Source: Euborellia annulipes
Lineage: Eukaryota > Arthropoda > Insecta > Dermaptera > Anisolabididae
DNA length: 64,000 nt
Direction of reading: 5' to 3'
NCBI GenBank assembly: GCA_023213315.1
Contig: JAKCPI010002471.1
Span: forward strand, 62,001-126,000
Shown here: piece by piece, positions 53,928 through 64,000 of the stretch
Layout: every line of letters starts with the position of its first letter
Position numbering within the stretch: position 1 is the first letter of the stretch
Program-made: the position numbers and the translations under genes
Notes under the pieces: model-generated
Databases searched by the model: none
Told to the model about the DNA's origin: nothing
Seen by the model: the letters and a program-made list of their open reading frames with translations, nothing else

Positions 53928-54350
53928 TCGATAATTCGACTTCAAGAAAAATTCGAATTATCGAGACTGAATTATCAAGAAATTTGAACTATCGAGAGGA
54001 AAGTAAAAACTTTGAATTATTTAGAGTTTTTATTATATTTTTGAAAATATGGTATAAATTTTAATATAATGTTGGGTAGCGAGGATGCATTGCAATATCT
54101 ACAGCCACTAACTCAACCACTAAATTTTATTATAACCTCATACCTTTTTTTTCGAACCACTTTCTACAGTCGCGATAAGTTTTTATTTTGGATGAAGCAA
54201 GACATACTTGTGCCTTGCACTTATCTGACAAACTAAAGAGAATTGGGATGTTAAGCAGGGCTGAAAGGGGGTAAACATTACGCGGAAAATGAGGAGTAAT
54301 CATTGCTCGGAAAAATTCGAATTATGAAGAGGGTAAGTGGTCTAGTTTGA
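53928..54350 (+). mobile_element. pogo/Tigger-like element relic
   Basis: Left end TA-CAGTCTACTCTCGATAATTCG with internal repeats of AATTCGAATTATCGAGA. The right end near 54320-54350 (AAAAATTCGAATTATGAAGAG) is roughly inverted. Tigger-type terminal style; interior not recognised. Confidence 0.55.
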
Positions 54351-54372
54351 ATTCGAGAATTTTAAATACAAA

Positions 54373-54545
54373 AATTTGCGAGAAAAGTTCGTGTTTGGGT
54401 CAAAAGTCAAACTGGAACCTTCACGCTTTCGCGGTGGGCGGACTTATTTTATCCTAGGTCGCCGGCGCGAAAGCGTGGAGGTCCTGGTTCGACTCCAGAG
54501 GACGCAATTTTTGCCCAATCAAACACGAACAATTCTCTCAAATTT
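54373..54545. mobile_element. hairpin MITE with tRNA-like core
   Basis: TTTGCGAGAAAAGTTCGTGTTTGGG pairs with the inverse of CAAACACGAACAATTCTCTCAAA; inside, CACGCTTTCGCG pairs with CGCGAAAGCGTG, and CCTGGTTCGACTCCAGAGG resembles a T-arm. No acceptor stem consistent with a functional tRNA. Confidence 0.55.
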
Positions 54546-54944
54546 GTTATCGTAAACTATATATTGACTGGCTTATTTACAGTCTATTTGAGCGTTGTTT
54601 GAAAAAAATTCCATCTCTTTTCAAACAAAGCTCTACCTAGTTCCCAATTAAAAACAGTTCCTCTGCGTTGTAATAGATATATGCCTATATTTTATAAAAT
54701 ATGCTATGTTGTATCAAATGAAAGTCAGAGAATTTATTGGAAGGCTTTGAATGTTAAGGAAATCTAATCCATTGATCAGCAATAACTCAAAAATGATAAA
54801 TCATGAATCAGTCATGCTCAAGAAATGAAGGATCTTGAAATGGCACGTAATGTGATAAGCTAGACGCTCCAGAATAAAATATTCTTTAGAAAGAGGATGT
54901 TATAAACATTTCAAAATTAATATAACTGAATGATGAAAAAAAAA

Positions 54945-55357
54945 TCTGGTGTGACTGCTCGCTCAGCACACAACTTCCTCTTACCCTTCGGCAAGAGAAA
55001 GTTGTGTACTGTGCTTGTCACACCAGAATTTTTGTTTTATATTTGTTTTATTTTTTATGTTTGTTTTTAATTGATTATTTTTGAGATATATTTAGTTTCC
55101 GACAGTAGGGTACATTTGAATTCAAGATGTAAAATTTATATACAGAAAAATATTTATTTTTTGTTACCATGGCAACCATTTCTCCTATCTTTCCTATGAT
55201 ATAAACAGACAGACACACAGTGTCACGAAAACCACTTTTTTGAATTCAAGGGAGCTCAAAACGTGTATAGCCATCAAAATCTCGACATCAAATTTTTGAC
55301 ATGAATCTAATACTTTCTCTCTATATATATTAACGTATATAAAGGCAAGAGAAAGTA
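54945..55357 (-). mobile_element. X family element, internally deleted
   Basis: Right hairpin, the GGTTGCCATGG block, then a jump at 55198 directly to the GTCTGTCTG block and the left hairpin; the central about 250 bp are missing. An extra TTTGTTTTA-rich insert lies near 55035-55080. Confidence 0.8.
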
Positions 55358-55359
55358 AA

Positions 55360-57170
55360 AATAGTTTGTTTTTTTTTTTTTTTTCGTTTTTTTTGGGGGG
55401 GGGGTAATATAAAAATTAATTTATGTTTTTTCTAAATCTGCAACTCTTTCTGAATATTCAGTGCAAATTTCAGGTAGATATGTTGAAAACAAAGGGAGTT
55501 ATGATTTATTTTCTAAGAAGAAGAGTTAACAAAAAAACCAATGAACAAAACCAAGAAAATGATGACAATCGAGAGAAAAAAACAAACTTTTTATTAATTA
55601 AATTTTCTCATGTGATTATTTCATTGTTTTTATAAAAAAGATGGAAATAAAATCTCTTCTCTTCTTTTGTAAGCTTAGATATACGGTATATATATATTCA
55701 AAAAATTCACAAAACATAAGCAAATCCCATTTTCTTGGGTGCCTTCAATTAATCAAGAATTATATAATTATTGTATTTAAATAATATAATTGAGTGATTC
55801 TGTTGTGTATTGTAAAAAATAAAAATAAATAAATAAAACAATGAAGTAATCATATGTATTAGAAAACGCATGTTGCTGCTTTAATATTAACCCTAGAAGT
55901 TATCATAATTAAATATGTTCGAAATAGTGGCTGTGAGATGTAATTATTCATAATTAAGTTTAATATTAATAAATATTCAAAAAATCCCATTTTCCTGGGT
56001 GCCTACTATTTCATCAACATACAGTATAATCATAGAGGATAGATATATAAATTTATATGATGCTGAAGTGATTTGGTTTAAATTAAAACAATGAGGCAGA
56101 AAAGTTAAATTCAAATTAATGTGTCTCTTTGATAAAAAAGAACAAATTGGCTATTAATAAAATAAGATTGATAATAAAATAAAATATGTAGTACCAGTAA
56201 ATTAAAAAAAAAAAATTGTTTGAAAGCTCTCATGATAAAATCATTAGAAGCCTCAAAATATTATATTTAGATTAAATTAAATGATTAATAATGTTATTTT
56301 CGATAAATGAAAGCAAATGATGAGTCAGTTTATCATTTCCCCATATTAAAAATAAATAAATAAATAAGAATTCCCAGGATAAAAAAATTTGTTAGGGTAA
56401 TTCAAAAATTTAAGAAAATTGATTATGTTTCTGTGAAGGTGTGTTTGTATGTTTATAGCCCTAAATTATATTAAAAATATATACGACCGTAAATCCAAGG
56501 AATAATAAATCAGGAATTATATAATTTTAAATTTGTACTAATTATTTAAATAATATAATTAAGGATTCTGTTGTGTATTTGAATGGAATGAATGAGCGCT
56601 GTCATTTATCCAAAATAACCTTATTAATAATTATATCTACCAATATATTTTATTAAAATATTAATATTTATTTATTTATAAATGCTACTCACACATTTGA
56701 GAAGAAAATTTCGATGAGAATATTGAAGGCAAGGAGAGAACACAACACAAAAAAAAATTAAACGTCAAGACACACACAAGACCAATTTCAACTTGAGGCA
56801 ACGAGTATAGAAACAGAGCAAAGAGTATACTATGAAGGCATAGAGATTAGAAAAGAGAAAAGAAGCTACATGAAGACAATAACTTTTGATCAGGAATTTT
56901 AATATTAATAAAAGTTAATTAAATAATTAAAATACCACTATATAATAAATAATAAAAAAAAATTAAATATAAAAATATATTTTTTTGAGGAATAGAATAA
57001 AATAATTTAATCTATCAAAACATACTCCTATAATACAGAATATAGTCTATAATGCATATATGTATAGGAGGTGTAATTTAAATAGCGAAAAAAAAAAAAA
57101 AAAATTCGGCCCAGAGCATGTATCCTAAGCTCAACAAGAGAAAAATATAAAATGAAATTTTTAAATTTTT
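55360..57170. other. long AT-rich low-repeat stretch
   Basis: Inverted TTCATTGTTTTTAT (55622-55636) and AAAACAATGAAGTAATCATATG (55836-55857) mark a decayed TA-type MITE. Repeated CCCATTTTC(C/T)TGGGTGCCT near 55725 and 55985 and CCTTATTAATAATTATAT-type blocks suggest more old repeats. No coding signal. Confidence 0.4.
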
Positions 57171-57174
57171 ATTA

Positions 57175-57265
57175 AGATCTTTTTCGGCATCTATGGCCAT
57201 TTAGACCCCATCTCTCTTATTTCAAATTGATTGGTAGCCAATTAAATTTAAATAAATTTTTGTCG
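57175..57265 (-). repeat. tRNA-derived SINE (S2), 3' part, minus
   Basis: Inverse of AAATTTATTTAAATTTAATTGGCT...GTCTAAATGGCC...GATGCCGAAAAAGATCTT. Confidence 0.55.
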
Positions 57266-57331
57266 CATGGGTAAAATGTTATCAATCATATATTTAGAAG
57301 GGGAGGGAGCGTTTTAGGAATTAAGAGTAAA

Positions 57332-58011
57332 CTAGCCGCGCCGCCCGCCTTCGGCGGGCTTCGCGTCTAGCCAGGGGGGCTACGCCCCCTGGACCCCCGC
57401 CAGCTGGCTCGCGCCCGCCTGCGGCGGACCCTCGCCTTTCTTGATGAGAAACTGGGTGGCGTCTAGACAGGGGGCCGCCCCTGGACCCCCCCACCCACTG
57501 GCTCGGGCCCGCCTGCGGCGGACCCTCGCCTTTCTTAATTATGAGAAACTGGGTGGCGTCTAGACAGGGGGGCTACGCCCCCTGGACCCCCACCAACTGG
57601 CTCGGGCCCGCCTGCGGCGGACCCTCGCCTTTATTAATTATGAGAAACTGGGTGGCGTCTAGACAGGGGGGCTACGCCCCCTGGACCCCCGCCAGCTGGC
57701 TCGGGCCCGCCTGCGGCGGACCCTCGCCTTTTTTATTCATTATAAAAAGAAAATTATTAGTATTAAGTATTCCAGTCCAGTGCCTGCTTGAGGTTTTGTT
57801 TACCTTCATAGAATACACAACTGCAAAGAATACTTAAATATTTCTCTATACATTTCCTATGGGAGAAATCGTAACTTTAAGAATTAATAACTCCAAAAGT
57901 TATAGGAATTTCGGAACCCGAGTATTTTTCCGGGACTCTCCATAACGTCCTCTATAAGACTGCAAAATTTCGTTTCAAAATTCCAATGGGAAGTTGGTCA
58001 AACAGAGCGTG

Positions 58012-58069
<58 letters not shown>

Positions 58070-58100
58070 AGACGGACACTCCGCAATTATTATATATAGA
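57332..58100 (-). mobile_element. non-autonomous Helitron with GC-rich tandem units, complete (minus)
   Basis: Minus strand: A|TCTATATATAATAATTGCGG at 58100, a GTCC/GTCT array (58015-58078), then near the 3' end four tandem units of about 113 bp (57340-57735) built on GAAACTGGGTGGCGTCTAGAC and GGGCCCGCCTGCGGCGGACC, hairpin GCCCGCC-GAA-GGCGGGC, GGCGCGG and CTAG (57332-57335), then T. The 98-residue frame at 57541 is the tandem units translated. Same units as at 1-237. Confidence 0.88.
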
Positions 58101-58133
58101 TAATTATAAAATGTAACTATATTTTATTTTGCA

Positions 58134-58350
58134 GGGCCGGATCTAGGAGAGAGGGGCATACAATAATATTTATGAGTGGCAGTGGGGGGGGGGCGGGTAA
58201 AATAGGAAAAGTGATCCACAAAAACTAAATGAAATTAGTGGGTGCTGATTTAGGCATTTGCTGCCTCTAGGCGGTGAACTCTTTTGCCGCCCCTACCCTT
58301 CAACCACCCCCCAACACTGAGAAATAACCTAACAGGCTGGTAGACTTCTG
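58134..58350 (+). repeat. hAT MITE fragment (CAGGGCCGG family)
   Basis: CAGGGCCGGATCTAGG and CACAAAAACTAAATGAAATTAG match the left end at 8955. No right end found. Confidence 0.55.
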
Positions 58351-58364
58351 GTTATCTATATCTA

Positions 58365-58781
58365 GTAAAGTGTGCTTCAGAAGATTGCAATGGTAAAATG
58401 AGAATATACATTTTAAAGAGCATCTAAAAAATAATTAATTTTTGAATAAAAAAAAAAAAATCGTTGGAGCGAATTTTGAGAAAATCGAAAAAAAAAACTT
58501 ATAAAGTACATCAGTAAACTACTAGTACTTTTAGGCCAATTTTGATTAAAAGCTTATTTTCACGCCTTTGGGGGTGCCTAACTTAAATATAAAATTAAAA
58601 TGTCCTAGCTCAATTCATTCATGCTTAAAATTGAACACACACACACACAGAGCATGTCGCGAAAGGGGACCTCAAAACGTGTATATCCATCAAAATCTCG
58701 ACATCGAATTTTTGACATGAATCCAATACTTTCTCTCTATATATATGTATATTAACATATACATATAGGTAAGAGAAAGTA
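58365..58781 (-). mobile_element. X family element, right-truncated
   Basis: From AGTAAAGTGTGCTTCAGAAG to the left hairpin GGTAAGAGAAAGTA. Confidence 0.82.
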
Positions 58782-58847
58782 AAAACAAATGACAAATTGT
58801 AACAATGGTATTAAAACTTCAAAAAAATTTTTTGGCGAAAAATAATT

Positions 58848-59157
58848 ATTAATAAATTTAAAATAAAATCTTCATTTGTTTCGCACTTTTTATTTCCAAA
58901 TATACAAAATTTCTTTGGGATAAAAAAAAAAAGACTTTTAGAAATCAAACAAGTGTTGTTGAGGTCCTGACAAATGTATTTTTTGAAAAGTTTATATCTG
59001 ATGAGCCGAGCAGGTTTATTTTATTATATGACGTTTTTCAACTTTAAATTTCTTGGCTGAGAATGGCTGTGTGATGCGGCCGAGAAATTTTGTATATTTG
59101 GAAATAAAAAGTGCGAAATAAATGAGGATTTATCTTTTATTTTACATTTATTAATGG
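58848..59157. repeat. foldback element
   Basis: TTTCGCACTTTTTATTTCC...AAATTT and the inverse arm AAATTTTGTATATTTGGAAATAAAAAGTGCGAAA pair over about 70 bp around a 165-bp spacer. Class unknown. Confidence 0.6.
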
Positions 59158-59159
59158 TA

Positions 59160-59827
59160 TTAAAGTCTTATCTAGCCTATTCCTTAACCGGAAGCTCGAT
59201 GAGGGGTCAGAAGAAACAGAAATGCCAGCCTTACCATTGGATAGAAAATTTCGTTCATGTTTGGTTATTTGAAAGTAGACAACACAAATGATTTACTATC
59301 ACAATAGACCTTTCAATTGATTGCTCCTGAACTGGTTTAGAGCGAATCGTTAAATCCCTCTATAAATTATCATCTAACGCATGCGTGATTCGTTCTCTGC
59401 AGCAATTAATCGAAACCAAAAGATATTTGTCATTTAGATTGCCTAGGTTCTAATAATCAAATTATAAATAATATGGTAGCTCAGGTAACATGAAGTCGTT
59501 ACCCTTCGATAAAATTATTCCCTTCAGTACATGTAATCTAATTCCCACGCGATAAGTCTCTCAATTCGTCATTTCCGAATTGGCTGACATTTTAAAACGA
59601 TTAGAAAATTTATCCTGATAGGAGTACAAGAGACAAGAACGGGATTAACTTTCCAAAGGGGGAAAAAAACGAATGGCCTGGTGGGTTATTTTATTTACAA
59701 ACAGAAAGAGATATGGTATCAAAAAACAAATGGTTCAATGTTCTTAAAAAAAATAAAAACGAAGGGAATTTTTAAAGGTTTTTAGTTAAACTAACAAAAA
59801 AAAAAAAAAAAAAAAGAAAAATGAAAG
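59160..59827. other. low-repeat stretch
   Basis: Better base balance than most of the window to 59640, with no repeat match. A poly-A lies at 59798-59814. No exon recognised. Confidence 0.4.
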
Positions 59828-59829
59828 TA

Positions 59830-60058
59830 CAGTAGAACCTCACTTAGCGAGCACCTCTCTTAACGAGGAAAACAAATTGTAAAAGAATGACTTGTTTAAC
59901 GAGCCATGTTTCGAGGAGAGGGGAAGTTGCACATGTTACATCAGTCTGTGTCATGGGGAACGGCTCTATGGGGAGAATGTTATTGTTTCACATAACGAGT
60001 GTTTCGCTTACGAGTATGAATCTGGAACGAGTTATGCTCGTTAAGCGAGGTTCCACTG
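59830..60058 (+). mobile_element. pogo/Tigger-like MITE
   Basis: CAGTAGAACCTCACTTAGCG and the inverse CGTTAAGCGAGGTTCCACTG are matched ends flanked by TA (59828-59829, 60059-60060). Internal AACGAG repeats. A 99-residue frame runs through and beyond it and is not a gene. Confidence 0.85.
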
Positions 60059-60225
60059 TACGAATTAACGCAACGCTGTATGGATCCCCTTTTACAGTAT
60101 ATACAAACTCATTAGTATATGCAATGAATAAGATAATCATTGAAAATTTTCGAGAACTATTTATAGAAAGAGATACTGTATTATAAATAGAAAGGACTAA
60201 ATAGTCAGAATTATTAGTTTAAGAT

Positions 60226-61895
60226 GCGCGTCTCGGGGTGATAATTTTGGGGCTACAATTTTGAAGCTATCGACCTCAAATTATTTTAAAATTAAAACTA
60301 TTTAAATTATCTACAACTTATAGAAGCCCTTTTTTTTGATTTTCGAAAAAATAAATTTTTTTATAGATTAATCGCATTAAGGTGCGCGTTTCGAAAAACC
60401 GTTAAAACACGATTGACTCGAGGCGGCACGAGATGGCGTTAGCGTTCCCCCATTGGAATACACGTAACTTGTTCCATTTAATTCTAGACTTTCCAGCTAA
60501 TTAATTAAAGGCAAAAAATTAATTATTTTTTTAACACAATGATTACTAATTTAATTATCTACAACTTATAGAGCTCCTTTTTTTAAAATATGTTTTATTT
60601 AATTCGATTAATCTAAAAAAAATTTTTTTTTCGAAAATCAAAAAAAGGGCTTCTATTATTTGTAGATATTTTAAATAGCTTTAATTTAAAAAAAATTTGA
60701 AAAAAATTTTGGGTTCATCTGATTTTGAATTGTAACTAAAAAGTAAGATTTATTTATGGTGGGCCAAACTCCCGGATTTCAAACTCGGGATCCCCAGCCT
60801 ATCAAGGGCATCGGCGTGCTTTCTACTTGCTAAAAAACTTTTTAAGGTGCGCGTCTCGAAAAACCGTTAGAAGACGATTCATTACCGAGTTACTCTAGGC
60901 GGCAAGAGATGGCGTTAGTTTATCCCATAGGAGTACAAGAGATTTATTTCATTTCATTTTAAAGATTCCAGCTAATTAATTAAGGGTAAAAAATTAATTA
61001 TTTTTTAACACAATGATTACTAATTTAATTATCTATAAGTTATAGAGCGAAATTTTTAAAAATATCTTTTATTTAAGGTGCGCGTCTCGGGGTGCTAATT
61101 TTGGGACTTTCCAGCGGCCACAATTTTGAATCGAATTAAATAAAAGATATTTTAAAAAAAGGAGCTCTATAAGTTGTAGATAATTAAATTAGTAATCATT
61201 GTATTAAAAAAATAATTAATTTTTTGCCTTTAATTAATTAGCTGGAAAGTCTAGAATTAAATGGAACAAGTTACGTGTATTCCAATGGGGAACACTAACG
61301 CCATCTCGTGCCGCCTCGAGTCAATCGTGTTTTAACGGTTTTTCGAAACGCGCACCTTAATGCGATTAATCTATAAAAAAATTTATTTTTTCGAAAATCA
61401 AAAAAAGGGCTTCTATAAGTTGTAGATAATTTAAATAGCTTTAATTTAAAAAAAAATTGAGGTCGATAGCTTCAAAATTGTGGCCGCTGGAAAGTCACAA
61501 AATTAGCACCCCGAGACGCGCACCTTAAATAAAAGATATTTTTAAAAATTTCGCTCTATAACTTATAGATAATTAAATTAGTAATCATTGTGTTAAAAAA
61601 TAATTAAGTTTTTGCCCTTAATTAATTAGCTGGAATCTTTAGAAATGAAATAAATCTCTTGTACTCCTATGGGAAAAACTAACGCCATCTCTTGCCGCCT
61701 AGAGTAACTCGGTAATGAATCGTCTTCTAACGGTTTTTCGAGACGCGCACCTTAAAAAGTTTTTTAGCAAGTAGAAAGCACGCCGATGCCCTTGATAGGC
61801 TGGGGATCCCGAGTTTGAAATCCGGGAGTTTGGCCCACCATAAATAAATCTTACTTTTAGTTACAATTCAAAATCAGATGAACCCAAAATTTTTC
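60226..61895. repeat. compound interlocked palindrome (GGTGCGCGTCTCG units)
   Basis: Block A (60226-60607) is inverted at 61130-61510, and block B (about 60700-61125) is inverted at 61478-61895, giving an A B A' B' order. GGTGCGCGTCTCG or GGTGCGCGTTTCG, usually preceded by TTAA, occurs near 60375, 60845 and 61078 and, inverted, near 61355, 61500 and 61745. Arms are more than 90 percent alike by eye. Probably overlapping palindromic MITEs; TTAA might point to piggyBac-like targets. No coding. Confidence 0.75.
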
Positions 61896-61899
61896 AATA

Positions 61900-62247
61900 A
61901 AAATAAATAAATAAAAAAAAAAAATGACAAAATGATTAGATAAATAAATAAAAGAATTGGTAGTTCAAAAGTAATGAATAATTTTGTATGACTTAGTACT
62001 TTTATTATCGAATATGACTTGGAATTCATATCAGGGCATAATTAAGCCGAGTGGAGGTGGTGGTGATGATGATTCGCCGAGTGATATTTTTGAATGTCAA
62101 ATATTTATCTAAGCCTTTCCAAATATTATTGTAGCAATCTTTCGTTTATTCTAGAGGGTAGGGCTCAAGATAACGATAACAAGTCATTCGCTAAACTTCA
62201 ACACCCATTCAAACCTTTCTCATTTCTTTCTCTTTTATATATAATTC
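61900..62247. other. unassigned stretch
   Basis: A GGTGGTGGTGATGATGATT patch near 62056 is a simple repeat; otherwise nothing recognised. Confidence 0.4.
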
Positions 62248-62259
62248 AATTAAGAAATT

Positions 62260-62502
62260 GCCCTCGGGCTTGGCGTAGTTGGTAGCGCGCTTGTCTTGTA
62301 TACCAAGGGTCGAGGGTTCGGATCCCAGTCAGTCCGATGATTTTATTTAAGCCATTTGGATACCAAATGGAATGGATATATTTACAAATAACCGGTATCG
62401 TTACAAGTCTTAAATGGCCTAAGTGAAGAAAAGACTGTGTGTATGTGTGTGTGAAATGTGAGTGTGAATGGGAAAAAAGTGTGTTTTTTAATTAAAAAAA
62501 AA
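62260..62502 (+). mobile_element. tRNA-derived SINE (S1), full length
   Basis: Perfect 12-bp duplication AATTAAGAAATT (62248-62259, 62503-62514). Head GCCCTCGGGCTTGGCGTAGTTGG, GGGTCGAGGGTTCGGATCC (B-box), ATTTTATTTAAGCCATTTGG, CTTAAATGGCCTAAG, TG-rich tail, A-run. The best reference copy of S1. Confidence 0.9.
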
Positions 62503-62514
62503 AATTAAGAAATT

Positions 62515-63155
62515 AATACTCGATTTAGATTCAAATTTTTTTTTTATTTCTATAGAAAGAATGGCACCAGTAAAAAAACTTTCTGGCACGCATGTTTTCT
62601 ACTGGCACCAGTCGATTTATTGAAATAAGTTAAAAAAAAAATTCTTTATGCATTACGTATTAACATAATCCGAATCGGACATCTATAAATAAATAAAATA
62701 TTAAATTCCAAATGGATAATCCTGTAGTGAGTGCCAACGTTTTTTTTCTTTACCCTTCCGGCTACTGAGGCCATTTAGGGGTTTGAATTTATTACATAAT
62801 ACTTAAATACAAAGTACCGATGGCTACCGTGAAACGTTCCAAGCTAATCATCAACCCGAGCTTTCGTCGGCTAATGCCAAAGTTAACACCCTCGTATATG
62901 TGATTAGTTTATTGTTTAAAAGAAAAATATTAAGTAGTCTTAATAGAACTATTCTTAGTTTAATCTTAAAAATTTTCTTTTATAAAAACAATGAAATAAT
63001 CAAATGTAAAAACGCACAATTTTGGTAGCACCAACTTTACAAAGTGGAATTTTAAGAGAGATTTACAAAACGACAAAAATTGATTTCATAGTGTTTGTTT
63101 TGAAAATAGGCATAGAATATAACTAATTTTTTGATAATAAGTAAAAAAACTTTCT
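62515..63155. other. stretch upstream of exon with repeat Z and MITE pieces
   Basis: 62740-62890 resembles repeat Z on the minus strand (GCATTAGCC, GTAGCCATCGG). 62980-63000 has the AACAATGAAATAATCA block of the TA MITE family. On the minus strand this lies downstream of the exon and would be intron. Confidence 0.4.
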
Positions 63156-63161
63156 ACTCAC

Positions 63162-63224
63162 CCTTGATTCTGCCAGTCGAAGTTTCGCAGTCAATTCTCG
63201 ATTTTCCAGCCGTAAATTTTGAAT
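63162..63224 (-). CDS. internal coding exon, coiled-coil protein (partial gene)
   Basis: The only convincing host coding sequence. On the minus strand a T-rich tract and TTTTCAG precede 63224, and the exon ends ...AATCAAGG|GTGAGTAG, an excellent donor at 63161. The 63 nt read in phase 0 as 21 codons without a stop, starting IQN and containing LRLENRELTAKLRLAESR. Leucines at heptad-like spacing and alternating charge make a coiled coil. The exon is not in a repeat. Family not identified. Neighbouring exons were not found: the next upstream exon is beyond 64000, and the downstream one is either below 8 kb or missed. Phase 0 at both ends allows clean skipping. Confidence 0.7.
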
Positions 63225-63297
63225 CTGAAAACAAAAAAAAAATTATTAGACACACAAATAGAGCGATTTAAAAAAAAAATTATATTAATTTCAATAA

Positions 63298-63492
63298 AAG
63301 TTTGAATTCATGTCAAAAATTCGATGTTGAGATTTTGATGGATATACACGTTTTGAGGTCCTCTGAATCCAAAAAAGTGGTTTTCGCGACATGGTCTGTC
63401 TGTCTGTCTGTGTGTTGAATTTTAAGCATGAAGGAATTGAGCTTGGAATTTTATATATAAGTTACGCACTCTCCTAGGGCGTGAAAATGATG
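63298..63492 (+). mobile_element. X family element, left half without hairpin
   Basis: GAATTCATGTCAAAAATTCG, GATTTTGATGGATATACACG, CATGGTCTGTCTG, AAGCATGAAGGAATTGAG; stops at CTAGGGCGTGAAAAT. Confidence 0.8.
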
Positions 63493-64000
63493 TCGTGATC
63501 AAAAAATTCAAATCTCATCAATACTGGCCGTCATTCCAAATTCCCTTGATATTATATATTTATAGTAATGATAATCGAAAGTAAAGCCTATCTATCGTGA
63601 TTTTCTATTGGTACACTTTTTACAGTAATGATGTGCCGAGATCAAAGTGTCCGGATTCGCATCATTACTGCCAGTCATTCCAAATTTTTCGACCTTACGC
63701 GATTATTATTAATGTCACTCTGATAAAGTATTGTCATTATTATTGACCGAGTAAGGGGCCCTTAAGAGATGAAAATTTTAGCTAGGTAACTCGTGGTCAC
63801 AAGAATTTAGAGAAATTTTGGACTAATGGGCCCACAAAATAATATTAAAATATTACCAAAAAAAGGAGGAAATTTATTTTTATTATGTATATTAGTAAAT
63901 AGCAGCACCCCTTTAGATAAAATCTTGAAAAAAAAAGGATACGTAATTTATATAAGAGAGATCCTAAAAAGGGAAATGGACGAGACCCTTGGAGGTCGAG
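63493..64000. other. stretch with small inverted blocks
   Basis: CAGTAATGATG (63622) and CATCATTACTG (63660) are inverted; CTGGCCGTCATTCCAAATT and CTGCCAGTCATTCCAAATT are direct repeats. A short MITE or hairpin is possible. No coding. Confidence 0.35.

Noticed and set aside
57541..57837. 98-residue ORF
   Set aside because: Translation of the Helitron tandem units.
58995..59040. CTGATGAGCCGAGCAGG as a hammerhead core
   Set aside because: A stem-like GCC...GG follows CTGATGA, but no GAAA box or stem III comes after it.
59887..60186. 99-residue ORF
   Set aside because: Runs through a pogo-like MITE terminal repeat into AT-rich DNA; no family features.
3100..62345. S1 heads as functional tRNA genes
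   Set aside because: A- and B-boxes are present, but acceptor stems are missing, the copies have SINE bodies and target duplications, and they vary strongly.

Overview
This looks like a 64 kb piece of an AT-rich, repeat-dense animal nuclear genome, most likely an arthropod. The evidence is tRNA-derived SINEs with target-site duplications, mariner, hAT, pogo-like and Helitron DNA transposons, a LINE 3' end, an LTR element, long GA/TA/poly-A tracts and spliceosomal splice signals. No species can be assigned, and there are no bacterial genes, rRNA genes or convincing tRNA genes.

Host-gene content is very thin. The only convincing host coding sequence is one 63-nt minus-strand exon at 63162-63224 with a good acceptor and donor, encoding a leucine-rich coiled-coil stretch. 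A GC-rich island at about 8012-8390 ends, on the minus strand, in a consensus splice donor and may be a promoter/first exon. A minus-strand site at 27118-27129 has an acceptor directly joined to a donor, the form of a recursive-splicing ratchet point. The simplest reading, an inference, is that most of the window lies inside a very long intron or introns of minus-strand transcription units.

The rest is nested mobile DNA. (1) A family of palindromic 270-400 bp elements carries a hammerhead-ribozyme-like core (CTGANGA, stem II, GAAA, a self-complementary stem III, TC) in each arm; flanking stem I sequences differ between copies but stay complementary, and three insertions have 12-13 bp target duplications. 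(2) About two dozen copies of a roughly 650 bp family called X here end in hairpins, have subterminal inverted repeats ACTTTCTCTTACC/GGTAAGAGAAAGT and sit in T-runs, resembling non-autonomous Helentron (HINE/DINE-1-like) elements. (3) hAT MITEs have clear 8-bp duplications (1911, 8955, 10092, 19980, 20157, 21273, 21649, 24845). (4) Minus-strand Helitrons sit at 28313-28845 and 57332-58100, plus a plus-strand 3' end at 1-237. (5) tRNA-derived SINEs sit at 3090, 24445, 38133, 41458, 48100, 48242 and 62260. (6) A complete LTR element at 41997-47317 lacks reverse transcriptase and carries one repeat-containing ORF.

Layout: 0-11 kb nested MITEs and SINEs around the 8 kb GC island; 11.5-20 kb a tandem segmental duplication (11551-15007 and 15457-20012), the second copy carrying two later insertions; 20-28.8 kb nested hAT/X/SINE/mariner/Helitron; 29-41 kb low-repeat stretches between palindromes, one a mariner fragment in mirror orientation; 42-47 kb the LTR element; 48-59 kb more X copies, a Helitron and palindromes; 60.2-61.9 kb a compound palindrome; 62-64 kb a SINE and the coding exon.
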